A stretch of DNA of 34,181 nucleotides, from positions 1-34,181 of the forward strand of contig JANBPK010000993.1 in NCBI GenBank assembly GCA_027579435.1, written 5' to 3'. The translations under genes were made by a program, and so were the position numbers. Shown here piece after piece: positions 1 to 10,659 of this stretch. Each line of letters starts with the position of its first letter. Within the stretch, counting starts at the first letter, position 1. Origin of the DNA: Candolleomyces eurysporus (lineage: Eukaryota > Basidiomycota > Agaricomycetes > Agaricales > Psathyrellaceae). The notes beneath the pieces were generated by a model. That model worked only from the letters and a program-made list of their open reading frames with translations. It ran no database searches and was not told the DNA's origin.

Positions 1-628
1 CTGACTTGCCTGCCCCTGCAGCGCCAGTCATGCAGAGCAAGCGTTGGGGACCCTCCCGTTCGCCGATCCAATCCATGATTTCGCTGAGCACCTCGACGCG
101 AGTATCTTCGTCGCACTTTGGAGGGTCATACCTCGCTGCCGAATTATAGAAAGCATTCGGGGCCATGTTGTCTAGCAGCATCGTCCAACCTTTGGCGACA
201 TAGGGTCAGCGGATGAAATGGGTGAAAGAATGCTGGATGCACATACCATCTATCGAGTGATTTCGAGTATTATGCACATGCTGGGACGAGTCGATCTGAA
301 CATTCCCGCCAACATGGAAGTTGCGCGCCCTCGAGAACATCGACATGGATGCTGATGCCCCGGTGGATGAGGCCACATTCTCGGGAGCTGCTCCGGTGTA
401 TCGTCGTTTGGTACCCACAACGGGCACACCAGATCCCTCTACTGAAGATGGTGTGAGCCCTTTCAAGCTGTATGGCGAGGACGGGTCTGGGACAAGGGCC
501 TGTAGATCTTGATCGATAGCGTCGTCGTCGTCGTCTCGGCCATCTCGCGTGCTGGAAGCCGACGAGAGCAAGCGCCGACGCTTGAATCTGGGTTGTCCTG
601 TTGTCCTGGGTTTCGAACTCGAGGACAT
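1..628 (-). CDS. NACHT NLR-like protein, copy A (5' part only, runs off the left edge)
   Basis: This is the 5' end of an NLR-family gene. Exon 1 (628-247) encodes about 127 residues: a basic, serine-rich start (MSSSSKPRTTG), a low-complexity Asp-rich stretch, and the family motif NFHVGGNVQIDSSQHVH just before the splice. The intron is 246-190 (GTATGT...AAG). Exon 2 (189 to the edge) begins GWTMLLDNMAPNAFYNS, continues into DPPKCDEDTRVEV, and reaches the Walker A sequence GAAGAGKSA at the window edge. I chose the ATG at 628 because it matches the starts of copies B-E; an in-frame ATG at 727 would add an upstream segment lacking in them. By exon 1 and 5' flank it groups with copy C rather than B, D or E. 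No break is visible in the part present. Confidence 0.85.
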
Positions 629-1545
629 GTTCGTGGAGCGGGGAAGAGCAAGGACTGGCTGAATGCCATCGAAGCCCACCATGTACCCACGCTTGGTCCC
701 AGAGCACCGCCTTTCCCTAGCGCTCATTAGACGCCCACTTTGACTATGCTATCCAGGGGCAAGATCAAGGCTAGCAGCGGGATAGGTCCTCATTGACATG
801 ATTGAGGACCTTAGAATGCAACCAGAATTGGCAGTCACAGTGTCTCTGAGGGGAGAAATCTGCTGAGAGCCTATGTCAGAGAGCGGAGGAGTTGGAACTG
901 CAGCAGGTCGAAACAAACTCGATCGGCAATTTTAGTGAAATGGATAGCTATTTCATGGAAAGTGGAAGGAGTCAGCCGCAGAGTTAATTCAATTGCGATT
1001 CTAGATGAATTCTGTGTCAATCTCAATATAACTGTTGATGTTAGATATCTCGCCCGTCGTACTCATTCTGATCCTGTGCGCCCTTTACCCAGTGGAATGA
1101 TGAGAAGCGGCGGTTCGGCATTGACAAGGTGATTGATTCTCTTCTTCTTCCCACCACCACGTCGCTATCTCCATGATCTCAGAAATACATCCCATCTGGA
1201 GGCCTCTGTCCAGTAATTATGCTTTAGAATCTTCCAAAGCCCGCATAATCCCAGAGGATGTCTTTGCGGACTCAGCCTGAAGGATGCGGAAAGGGGCCAA
1301 TACTTCAATAGGAATTCTACAAACGACGGAGAGCATGCTCCTGGGCCTCTGAAGCGCTTTCCCACCTTTCAGAAACAGTATTGGTTGAAATAACACATTC
1401 CGAGTTCGACCGGCCAACTTCCTCGACATCCATGAGTATTAAATTTAGTTAATTTCAAACCAGTTATTTATTTACAGGCTGAGTTTCTTGAGCTCTACGT
1501 AACCCACGATACTACTCGGAATTTTGTTTCCTCATTCCAAACGCC
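629..1545. other. 5' flank of NLR copy A plus 3' relic of the F-box-like gene
   Basis: No convincing gene is present. Positions 629-900 resemble the 5' flank of copy C (9544-9850) and probably hold the promoter of copy A. Around 1380-1500 the sequence ending GAGTATTAAATTTAGTTAAT matches the end and 3' flank of the plus-strand F-box-like gene seen at 14760-14830 and 27800-27870, but the reading frame is broken. The stretch 1000-1340 is partly alignable by eye to 5640-5930 and is otherwise unassigned. Confidence 0.5.
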
Positions 1546-2212
1546 AGGCTCTATGCCTTACTTGTAGTTGTAGACGGATTGTACTCTGTGAGGCGATGAA
1601 AGCGGCGACGAAGATGGTGAAGGTTGTCGGAGCCCCAGGCGCAGTTGCAATGGTTTAGGCGATCTGGACAATGGTGGATGCACGATACCAATGATTACGG
1701 CTCCCCATCGTCGTTCAAGCGTTGAGAGAATTTGCGGCAGACAATCTTCACTAGTCCTGGACGTAGCCGAACAGGACTCCGACTTGCTGGGGGTCTGAGG
1801 TACCGTAGCTTTCTGCTGTTAGAGGAATCGGAGGAGGGAGAACGGGAGAAAGGGGAAGAGCCCCAGGAGGAGTCGAACCCCTTAGCTCGTTAAGTGTTAC
1901 GCTTTTATCTTCATAACCGAGCCCTCTTATTCGTGAATTCCTCCCCATTATCTACGAGATGGGGCTCGACTAGCTCCAGTAGTAGGGTTCCAAAGCATTT
2001 GCCAATCCGGATTCTTCGAGTTCCTTCTGCACAGGGAGCGAAAGAGGACAGTCAGTGAGCTTCCTCGTATCGAGATGACGAGCTCGCTTTCAATCGTTTC
2101 ATAATACCAGATATTGTCGGCGGCACCCCGAGTCCCAGCTAGAACCACCAATAGGTGAAGCTTCCTCGATCCATTGCTGTAGGCTAGGGCAAGAATTTGT
2201 TGACCAACGAGT
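1546..2212 (-). pseudogene. Degenerate NLR 3' end (remnant N1)
   Basis: This is a decayed copy of the NLR gene's 3' end on the minus strand. Near 2200-2160 a QQILALA-like piece matches the end of the NACHT exon. Near 2110-2000 there is a relic of the exon 2/3 junction (ATIESE-like) followed by an exon 3 relic resembling NELEEPGLADALKPYY with broken frame. Near 1790-1750 a piece reads QQVGVLFGYVQD, which corresponds to the post-stop tail of other copies. Roughly 1815-1930 is inverted relative to the homologous segment at 28240-28350. It joins an ARG5,6 fragment at about 2212. No continuous frame exists, so it is non-coding. Confidence 0.65.
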
Positions 2213-2515
<303 letters not shown>

Positions 2516-3026
2516 TTACATTCACACCCTTTCACATCTTCCAATTGCATTACCAGCTCACAGCAAACGCTCATCGTTTCGTTGAGCGCTATTAACAGCT
2601 CAAGAACTTGTAGTCGTAGTCGGAACAATTCTAGACTGGGGAGTTCTTGTGTTTGGGTACCCCAGCCCCCTGACCTCCCCAAAAGCACAGCTTCTCGACT
2701 CTGGCCAGTGCACTTCGCTTTGCAGGTTTCGGACGACCATGGTCCATCCAGAGGACCGGCGGTGGGCGTTGCCACATGAAATCTTATCAGATACGATTCC
2801 TGTAGTAAACTCACAAGGAGCTCGACGTCGTCGACACTGTCACCCAAATGACAATGATCAAAGCTTAGCGTTGGTGTTCAAGGCAGCCTTGACTCAGTTC
2901 CGAATATACCCAGACAGCACGCCAAATCGTTCGAGAAACTCGGAAGCCGCAGATGACATGCACGAATTGAAGGGTTCGAGTATGAAGATAAATTTAGAGT
3001 AACACTTCGTGAACCGAGGAATTTGA
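2516..3026 (-). other. NLR 3' tail block (downstream of copy B)
   Basis: This ~500-bp block follows the stop codon of every NLR copy and is conserved among them. Read on the minus strand it contains a piece resembling SEFLERFGVLSGYI (about 2960-2890) that ends near a former splice donor, here CTAAGC instead of GTAAGC, and then a piece reading LELLIALNETMSVCCEL (about 2600-2550). In this copy the first piece carries a TGA. It may be 3' UTR or a lost fourth exon. I see no independent gene. Confidence 0.5.
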
Positions 3027-5345
3027 CTACTCCTTAAGCTCTTCCCCTTTCTCTGTTTCTCCTTCTTCCGGTTCCTCCGGCGGCAGACGGCTCACAAAGT
3101 CCTCCTCCTCGAACCCGTACTGCTCTACGAGACAGTTCTCAACGAGCTTCCTCCATTTGTTGTAGTAAGGTTTCAAATCATCTACCAATCCAGGTTCTTC
3201 GAGTTCATTCTGCACAGGCAGCAAAGGAAAACAGTCAGCGAACGACATCACATATTGATACATACTCGAGGAGATTGCCTCACTTTCAATCGTTGCATAA
3301 TGGAAAATATCATCGCCGGGAACTCGGTCTTATAGAGAGCAAAATGCCCTGTCTTTGACAACATTTGATCAATCTTTCTCCATCCATCGTTGTGGGCTAT
3401 AGTAAGAATTTGTTGATCGCTGAGTGTTTCGCCTGAGTTGGAATACAACGCGAGGGCAACCACCGGATTCTCCATCGATAAAGTGCCGAAAGCTGCACGA
3501 GTGCTGCCTGAAGGATAAGTGGACACAGACATCGCAGACGTTTGTATTGACTCACTTGGCTCTAGGGAAACCTGATTGATTACTTGTACAAGGCCCTCCG
3601 AAATGTATGCTTTAACCTGGGTTTCTGTTATGAACAAGTTCTTGGAACGAGCTTCATTATCCAAGAATTCAGCGAACGACCGGTGATAGAAATGCATTTC
3701 TAGATATCCCAGGACATCAGGGCGCAGATGAAATATGAGAAGAGAGTGTAAGTCGGAAACAAGAGCTTCATGGGCATTTCTTTCTAGGTTGAGGATCTCG
3801 TCGAACTCCTGGGCGGCCCACCCCCTGCCACCAACACGATAGTCGGAGTTGATGTGATGAGCCCTGAGAAGAAGCAAAAAGTTGCGTCCTCGGTTTGTGT
3901 CGACAGCCTCATACGACTCTTTCGCGGTCGACAGGATGTTCGCGTAAAGCACATCGAGAGCTGCGAATGGCGTCGCTAACTGTCCCTTTTCCGGGGTCCA
4001 GTCAACCACCGTCTGCAGCCTATCTACCGGAGAACTTCGGCGCTCCGAGACATATTTCACAACCGTCGCCGCGTACACAAACTGCCCGGACGCAGCGATA
4101 ACCAGCTTTTCGATGACATCCACACTGGGCCATGACCGGGATTGTGCTCGAGTGTCGTGGCTTCGACTCCCGATGTCTTGAAGCCGCCTCCACAGGTAGC
4201 GACGTATGTCATCTGTCGCATCATACTTGTCGCTGAGCTGAATGTGATACGCCAATGGGTGGAGGTAGCCCCGGGTCTTCGAGTTCAGCGCACTGCGAAT
4301 GGCCCATTCCGGCCGACTGGCGATAAAAATCCGAAAAAGGAGGTCGTTATCGAGGAGACAATGCTTGATGGTGGAAAGCAGTTCTGCTTGTCCTTCTTCG
4401 CCGGCGCATTCGTCGAGGCCGTCTATAAGCACGGCGTAGGGGAAACTGCTGGCGTCGAAACCGGCATTCGCCTGAAGCCGTTTGAATGGGTCGACGACGA
4501 GGGTATCCATCTGGGTTTGGATGGTTCTGGTGAAGATGGGAGGGTCTTCTTCGACGGCTTCCCTGATATAGTCCCGGAGCCTACGATCGTGCTTCCCTAA
4601 TTGAAATGCGATAGTTGGTATGATGCGGGAAAGGTTGTTTCGAGTGGGGTCTTGGGAAGAGAAGAAGACTGCGCAGCCTAGGATTCCCGCGTCGGCACAG
4701 CGTTCGGCGATCGTTTGCTGCAAGGCTGACTTGCCTGCTCCTGCAGCACCCGTCATGCATAGCAAGCGTTGAGGACCCTCCCGATCGCCGATCCAATCCA
4801 TGATTTCGCTGATCACCTCGACGCGAGTATCTTCGTCGCATTTCGGAGGGTCGAATCTCGCTCCCGAATTATAGGAAGCATTTGGGGCTATGTTCTCTAC
4901 CAGCATCTTCCAACCTTTAGCAACAGATCGCGGAGGGTCAGTGAATTAATTTGGTCTAATAATATTGGATGCTTATACCATCTTGAGCATTCAAGGTATG
5001 CACATGCTGGGACGAGTCTATTTGAATGTTTCCGCCAACGTTGAAGTGGTGAGCCCTCGACAGCATCGACATGGATGCTGATGGTCCCGTGGATGACGGC
5101 ACGTCCTCAGCGATCGCTTTGCTGTACCCTCGTCGAGGACCCACGACGGGCACATGAGATTCCCCTCCCGAAGATGGTGTGAGCCCTTTCGAGTTGTCTG
5201 ACAAGGACGGGGCTTGAACAGGCGCCTGTAGATCTTGAGCGATAGGCCCGCCGTCTCGGCCATCTCGTGTATCGGAGGATGAGAAAAAGCGTTGAAGCCT
5301 GGATCTGAGTCGTCCTGTTTTCTTGGATTTCGAACTCGAGGCCAT
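3027..5345 (-). CDS. NACHT-domain NLR-like protein, copy B (intact, 726 aa)
   Basis: Predicted STAND NTPase of the fungal NLR type; such proteins act as cytosolic switches in fungal self/non-self and immune-like responses (family knowledge), but the ligand is unknown. Model: exon 1 5345-4979, exon 2 4914-3284, exon 3 3209-3027, with introns of 64 and 74 bp; phases agree and there is no internal stop. Residues 1-98 are basic and serine-rich, probably disordered. Residues 99-116 hold the conserved HFNVGGNIQIDSSQHVH motif. GWKMLVENIAP leads into the NACHT domain with Walker A GAAGAGKS (about 178-185) and Walker B LIDGLDECAGE (about 285-295). A helical region follows to about 665, then a 60-residue charged tail rich in Glu. 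I see no WD40, ankyrin, TPR or LRR repeats. The start matches paralogues D and E. Together with D this is one of two copies that could be functional. Confidence 0.9.
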
Positions 5346-6055
5346 CTTCGTCGCGTAGGGAAGAGCGGGAGCAGGGTGAGGGTCCGGATGCCTTGAGGCA
5401 ACAATGTACCCACGCTCGGTCCCTCAGCACCGCTTTTCCCTGACGCCCATCAGACGCCCACGTTGACCATGCCTTCAGTGGCCAGATTGGAGATAAAGCC
5501 TAGCAGCCGGCGCATTGATTACTGGCAATGACATCCCACCAGAATTTCTAGTCGCAGTGTTTTCCAGGACGGAAGACTGCGAAAAGTCAACAAACTCAGA
5601 CGAAAATTCTAGCGACCCGACATGGTGAGCAATTTCATAGAGCCCCGGTGTTGATTTAACCGCAATATTAGGTGAGCTCTAGTTGGATCCCACCATTGAA
5701 TTTCTGCCTGTCGAATTCTGACCCTGTCCGCTGTGTAAATAGTAGAAAGCGGCAATCATTGACACTATTGGCTATCTGGCATGCGTGTGTCAACTCTCTT
5801 GTTCCTACCACCGCCCCACTTCGCTATTGCCATGATCTCAGTATTAATATCCTTGAGAGACTTCCCTCGAGTAGTTGTGCTCTAGAACCGTTCAAATCTC
5901 GCACAATTTGAGAGGAAGTCGACCAGTTGAAGAGGCGGATGTCCTCTTTGGGCCTTCAAGTCAGGTACTCCTAGTTGGAATCTAGTAAATTGATAGCATA
6001 TGTGGCCCCATGGGGCATACGACTCGGAAGTATGTTTCCTCCTTCCAAACTCCAG
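5346..6055. other. 5' flank of NLR copy B, no gene seen
   Basis: The first ~180 bp (GACGCCCA... and ...CTTCAGTGGCCAGAT) match the upstream flanks of copies D and, in part, E, and so are the likely promoter of copy B. The remainder, 5530-6000, is diverged sequence related to 770-1300. From about 6020 it becomes the 3' flank of the F-box-like gene (ACGACTCGGAAGTATGTTTC). I found no supported coding exon. Confidence 0.5.
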
Positions 6056-6560
6056 GCTCTATGACTTACTTGTAGTCGTAGACCAGTTGTACTCTGTGAG
6101 GCAATGAAAGCGATGACGAAGATGGTGAAGGTCGTCGGAGCCCCAGGCGCAGTCGCAATGGTTTACGCGACCTGGACAATATGGATGCACAATACCAATG
6201 ATTACGGTTGACCATCGTCGTTCAAGCATTGAGAGGATTTGTGGCAGACAATTTTCACAAGTCCTGGACGTAGCCGAACAGGACTCCGACTTGCTGCCAG
6301 TGGGTGTCTGAGGTGCCTTAGCTTCATGCTGTCAGATAAATCAGAGGAGGGAGAACGGGAGGAAGAGGAAGAGCCCCAGGAGGAGTTCCACTCCTCAGCT
6401 CGTTGAGTGTTACGCTTTTATCTTCATAAATGAGCCCCCTTATTTGTGAATTCCTCCCCATTCTCTGTAAGATGGGGCTCAACTAGCTGTTGTAGGAGGG
6501 TCTCAAGCATCTGCCAATCCGGATTCTTCGAGTTCGTTTTGCACAGGGACCGAAAGAAGA
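6056..6560 (-). pseudogene. Degenerate NLR 3' end (remnant N2)
   Basis: A second decayed NLR 3' end, closely similar to N1 (1546-2212) and N3 (10086-10590). It retains a GTAAGT-type donor-like site near 6070, the GYVQD-like tail piece near 6290-6270, the same inverted ~110-bp segment (about 6345-6455) and an exon 3-like piece near 6530-6500. The frames are broken. After it the sequence passes directly into an ARG5,6 promoter-like relic, with the ARG5,6 body absent. Confidence 0.55.
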
Positions 6561-7196
6561 CAGTCAGAGAGCTTATCGTTCGTTAACCACGGGCGACAAC
6601 AGAAACGAGGGAATGAGAGTGGGGAGGAAAGCTAACGGAACGTGGAAAAATTATATTCCCAAGGCCTCGGTCGGCCGGTGAAATACTCATTCACACCGTT
6701 TCACGATCACATTCATTGAGCGCTATTAACAGCTCAAGGGATTGTAGTCGTGGTCGTCGGAAGAATTTTAGACGAAGGAGTTCTCTTGTTTGGGTACCCC
6801 AGCCCACTCACCTCCCCAAAAACACAGCTTCTCGCCTCTGGCCAGTGCACTGGCTTGCCGGTGGGGTGCTGTCAAGTGGCTCGCTTGTCAATGGCAGCTT
6901 TCGGACGACCATGCAAAGAATCGGCCGTAGGCGTTGCCACATGAAATCTTATCAGATACGGTTACTGTGGGGACATTGCGCCTGTTAGATAGGCTGCGTG
7001 GCTCTTCAAGTGAAATCACAAGGAACTCGACGTCGTCGATGCTCCGTCACCAGATAGCAATGATTAAAGCTTCCCATCGTCGTTCAAGGCAGCCTCGACA
7101 CAGTTCTGAATGTAGCCAGATAGCACTCGAAATTGCTCGAGAACTTCGGAACCCGCAGATGAAATGCACAAATTAAAGGGTTCAAGATAGATAAAT
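6561..7196 (-). other. ARG5,6 promoter relic and NLR 3' tail block (downstream of copy C)
   Basis: About 6590-6680 (minus strand) matches the 5' flank of ARG5,6 copy R2 (17110-17220): a CT-rich stretch, TTCCACGTTCCGTTAGC and GAATATAA, but no ARG5,6 coding sequence follows. About 6680-7196 is the NLR tail block. Here the piece GSEVLEQFRVLSGYIQNC (about 7165-7110) is open, but the donor after it reads GGAAGC rather than GTAAGC. No independent gene is supported. Confidence 0.5.
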
Positions 7197-9543
7197 TTAG
7201 CGCAACAATTCGTGAGCCGAGGAATCCTGGGGGTCTTCCCCTTTCTCTGTTTCTCCTTCCGGTTCCTCCAGCAGCAGATGGCTGAGGAGCTTGAGCCCGT
7301 ACTCCTCCCCGTAGTCCTCCATGATATAGTTTTGAACGAGCTTCCTCCATTTGTTGGAGTAAGGTCTCAAAGCATCTGCCAAACCCGGTTCTTCGAGTTC
7401 ATCCTGCACAGGCAGCGAAGGAAAACAGTCAGCGAACGACCTCGCGCATTGATATATATTCAAGGAGACGGGCGTACTTTCAATCGTTGCATAATGAAAA
7501 ATAGCATCGCTGGCAACTCGGTGTGGCGGCGAGCAAAGTGCCATGTCTTTGATAACATTTGATCAATCTTTCTCCATCCATCGTTGTGGGCTAAAGCAAG
7601 AATTTGTTGATCGCTGAGTGTTTTGCCTTCGTCAGAATACAACGCGAGGGCGACCACCGGATTCTCCTCCGACAAAGTGCCGAAATCTGCACGGGTGCTG
7701 CCTGAAGAATAAGTGAACAGACATCGCGGACGTTTGTATCGACTCACTTGGCTCTAAGGAAACCTGATTGATCACTTGCACAAGGCCCTCCGAAATGTAT
7801 GCTTTAACCTGGGTTTCTGTGATGAACAAGTTCTTAGAACGAGTTTCGCTATCCAAGAATTCAGAGAACGACCGGTGATAGAAATGCATTTTTAAAAATC
7901 CCGGGATGCGAGGGTGCGGATGAAATACGAGAAGAGATCGTAGGTCGGAAACAAGGACTTCATGGGCATTTATTTCCAGGTTGAGGATCTCGTCGAACTC
8001 CTGGGTGGCCCACCTCCTGCCACCAACACGACCGTCAGAGTTGATATGATGAGCCCTGAGAAGAAGCAAAAAGTTGCGCCCTCGATTCGTGTCGACGGCC
8101 TCATACGACTCTTTCGCGGCGGATAGGATCCTCGCGTAAAGCACATCGAGAGCTTCGAACGGCCTCGCTAGCTGCCCTTTTTCCGGGGTCCAGTCAACTA
8201 CCGTCTGCAGCCTGTCGACCGGAGAACTTCGGCGCTCCGAAACATATTTCACAACCGTCGCCGCGTACACGAACTGCCCGGACGCAGCCTGAACCAGCTT
8301 CTCGATGTCATCCGCCGTGGGCCATGACTGGGATCGCGCTCGAGGGTCGTGGCTTCGACGTCCAATACCTTGAAGCCGCCACCACAGGTAGCGACGTATA
8401 TCGTCCGTCGCGTCATACTTGTCGCTGAGTTGAATATGATATGCTAATGGGTGGAGGTAACCCTCGGTCTCCACGTTCAGCGCACTACGAATGGCCCATT
8501 CCGGCCGACTGGCGATAAAAATGCGAAATGGGAGGTCGTTATCGAGGAGACACTGTTTGATGGTGGAGAGTAATTCTGCTTGTCTTTCTTCGCCGGCACA
8601 CTCGTCGAGGCCGTCGATAAGCACGGCGTGGGGGAACCTGCCAGCCTCGAAACCGGCATTCGCCTGAAGCTGTTTGAATGGACGGACAACTAGCATGTCC
8701 ATTTGAGTTTGGGTGGCTCTGGTGAATATGGGAGGATCTTTGTCGATAGCTTTGCTGATATAGTCTTGGAGCGTAGGATCGTGCTGTCCTAACTGAAACG
8801 CGATAGTCGGTACGATGTGGGATAGATTGTTTCGAGTGGGGTCTTGGGAAGAAAAGAAGATTGCGCAGCCTAGGATCCCCGAGCGGGCGCAGCGTTCGGC
8901 GATCGTCTGCTGCAAGGCCGACTTGCCTGCTCCTGCGGCACCCGTCATGCAGAGCAAGCGTTTAGGACCCTCTCGATCACCAATCCAATCCATGATTTCG
9001 CCGATCACCTCGACGCGAGTATCTTCGTCGCATTTTGGAGGGTCGAACCTCGCTCCTGAATCATAGAAAGCATTTGAGGCTATGTTGTCTAGCAGCATCT
9101 TCCAACCTTTCGCAACACATGGCACAGGGTCAGCAGATGGACTGGGTCGCAGAGCATCGGATGCCCATACCGTCTATCGATTTTTCTTGAGAATTATGCA
9201 CATGCTGCGACAAGTCTATCTGAATGTTTCCGCCAACATTGAAGTTGCGCGCCTTTGATAAAATCGACGTGGATGCCGATGCTCCCGTGGATGAGGCCAC
9301 ATTCTCGGTCGCTCCGGTGCATCGTCTTTGAGTACCCTCGAAGGGCACATGGGATTCCTCTCCCGAAGGTAGTTGGAGTCCTTGCAAGCTATCGGCCAAG
9401 GACGGGTCTGGGACAAGGGCCTGTGGATCTTGAGCGATCCGCAAGTCGTCTCGACGATCCTGTGCGCCGGACGACGACGAGAACAAGCGTCGAAACCAAG
9501 GTCTGAGTCGTCCTTTTCTCTTGNGTTCCGAATTCGAGGCCAT
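7197..9543 (-). pseudogene. NACHT NLR-like gene, copy C (frameshifted)
   Basis: Same architecture as copy B: exon 1 9543-9171 (one N), exon 2 9106-7478, exon 3 7403-7197, with 64- and 74-bp introns. The motif NFNVGGNIQIDLSQHVH, Walker A GAAGAGKS and LIDGLDECAGE are all present. At about 7714-7722 the sequence reads GTGAACAGACA where B, D and E have two more bases; this 2-bp loss shifts the frame and ends translation at 7632. The predicted truncated product is about 615 aa and lacks the last ~50 codons of exon 2 and all of exon 3, although both remain readable in the other frame. Exon 1 and the 5' flank resemble copy A. It could be a recent pseudogene, a truncated receptor or a sequencing error in a CACA repeat. 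Confidence 0.8.
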
Positions 9544-10085
9544 CTTCGTGGTGTAAGAGCAAGCGCCGGCTGACGCTCGCAATTGCACATCAAGGCAGAC
9601 ATGAGGCCACCATGTACCCACGCTCGGTCCCAGAGCACCGCCTTTCCCTAGCGCTCATTAGACGCCCACCTTGACTGTGCTATCCAGGGGCAAGATCAAG
9701 GCCAGCACCGGGATCGGTCCTCATTGACGTTTTCGAGGACACTAGAATGCCACCGGAATTGGCAGTGTCTCTGAGGGGAGAAATCTACTGAGAGGTCATG
9801 TCAGAGAGCGGAGGAGTTTGAACTGCGGCAGGTCGAAACAAACGCGGACGGAATTTTAGCGAAATGGTTAGCCATTTCATGGAAACTGGAAGGAATCAGC
9901 CGCAATACTAATTCCATTATGACTCTGAAGCTCTTTCCCACCTTTCAAAAACAGTATTGGTCGAAATGACGATGAGTATTAAATTTCCTTAATTTCAAAC
10001 CAGTTATTAATTTACAGGCTGAATCTCTTGAGCTCTGCATAACCCACGATACGACTCGGAAGTATGTTTCCTCCTTCCAAACTCC
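9544..10085. other. 5' flank of NLR copy C plus F-box-like 3' relic
   Basis: Positions 9544-9800 match the 5' flank of copy A (TTAGACGCCCA..., GCTATCCAGGGGCAAGATCAA) and probably hold the promoter. From about 9930 the sequence (TATTGGTCGAAATGACG, then GAGTATTAAATTTCC) matches the end and 3' flank of the F-box-like gene, with most of that gene deleted. No coding exon is supported. Confidence 0.5.
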
Positions 10086-10659
10086 AGGCTCTATGACTTA
10101 CTTGTAGTCGTAGACCAGTTGTACTCTGTGAGGCAATGAAAGCGGCGACGAAGATGTTGAAGGTCGTCGGAGCCCCAGGCGCAGTCGCAGTGGTTTACGC
10201 GACCTGGAAAATATCGATGCACGATACCAATGATTACGGCTTACCATCGTCGTTCAAGCATTGAGAGGAATTTTTGGCAGACAATCTTCACTAGTCCTGG
10301 ACGTAGCCGAACAGGTCTCTGACTTGCTGGGTGTCTGAGGTTCCTTAGCTTTCTGCTGTCAGATCAATCAAAGGAGGGAGAACGGGAGGAAGAAGAAGAG
10401 CCCTAGGAGGAATTGTCCTCCTCAGCTCGTTGAGTGTTAAGCTTTTATCTTCATGAATGAGCCCCATTATTCGTGAATTTCTCCCCATTCTCTACAAGAT
10501 GTGGCTGAACTAGCTGTGGTAGCAGGGTCTAAAGCATCTGCCAATCCGGATTCTTCGAGTTCGTTTTGCACAGGGACCGAAAGAAGACAGACAGCGAGCT
10601 TATCGTTCGTTCACCACGGGTGACAACAGAACCGAGGGGATGAGAGTCACATCGTGCGG
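10086..10659 (-). pseudogene. Degenerate NLR 3' end (remnant N3) with ARG5,6 promoter relic
   Basis: A third decayed NLR 3' end, nearly collinear with N2. It keeps a GTAAGC donor after a LNDDG-like codon run near 10240, a GYVQD-like piece near 10310-10290, the inverted segment at about 10365-10480 and an exon 3-like piece near 10570-10540. Beyond 10600 it matches the edge of the ARG5,6 5' relic (CACGGGTGACAACAGAACCGA), as at 6590, so N2 and N3 share one deletion of the ARG5,6 body. The relic is then interrupted by a short transposable element. Confidence 0.55.

Noticed and set aside
4142..4600. 152-codon plus-strand frame across NLR copy B, with similar frames in C, D and E
   Set aside because: Antisense shadow of the conserved NACHT exon; its conservation follows from the minus-strand coding sequence.
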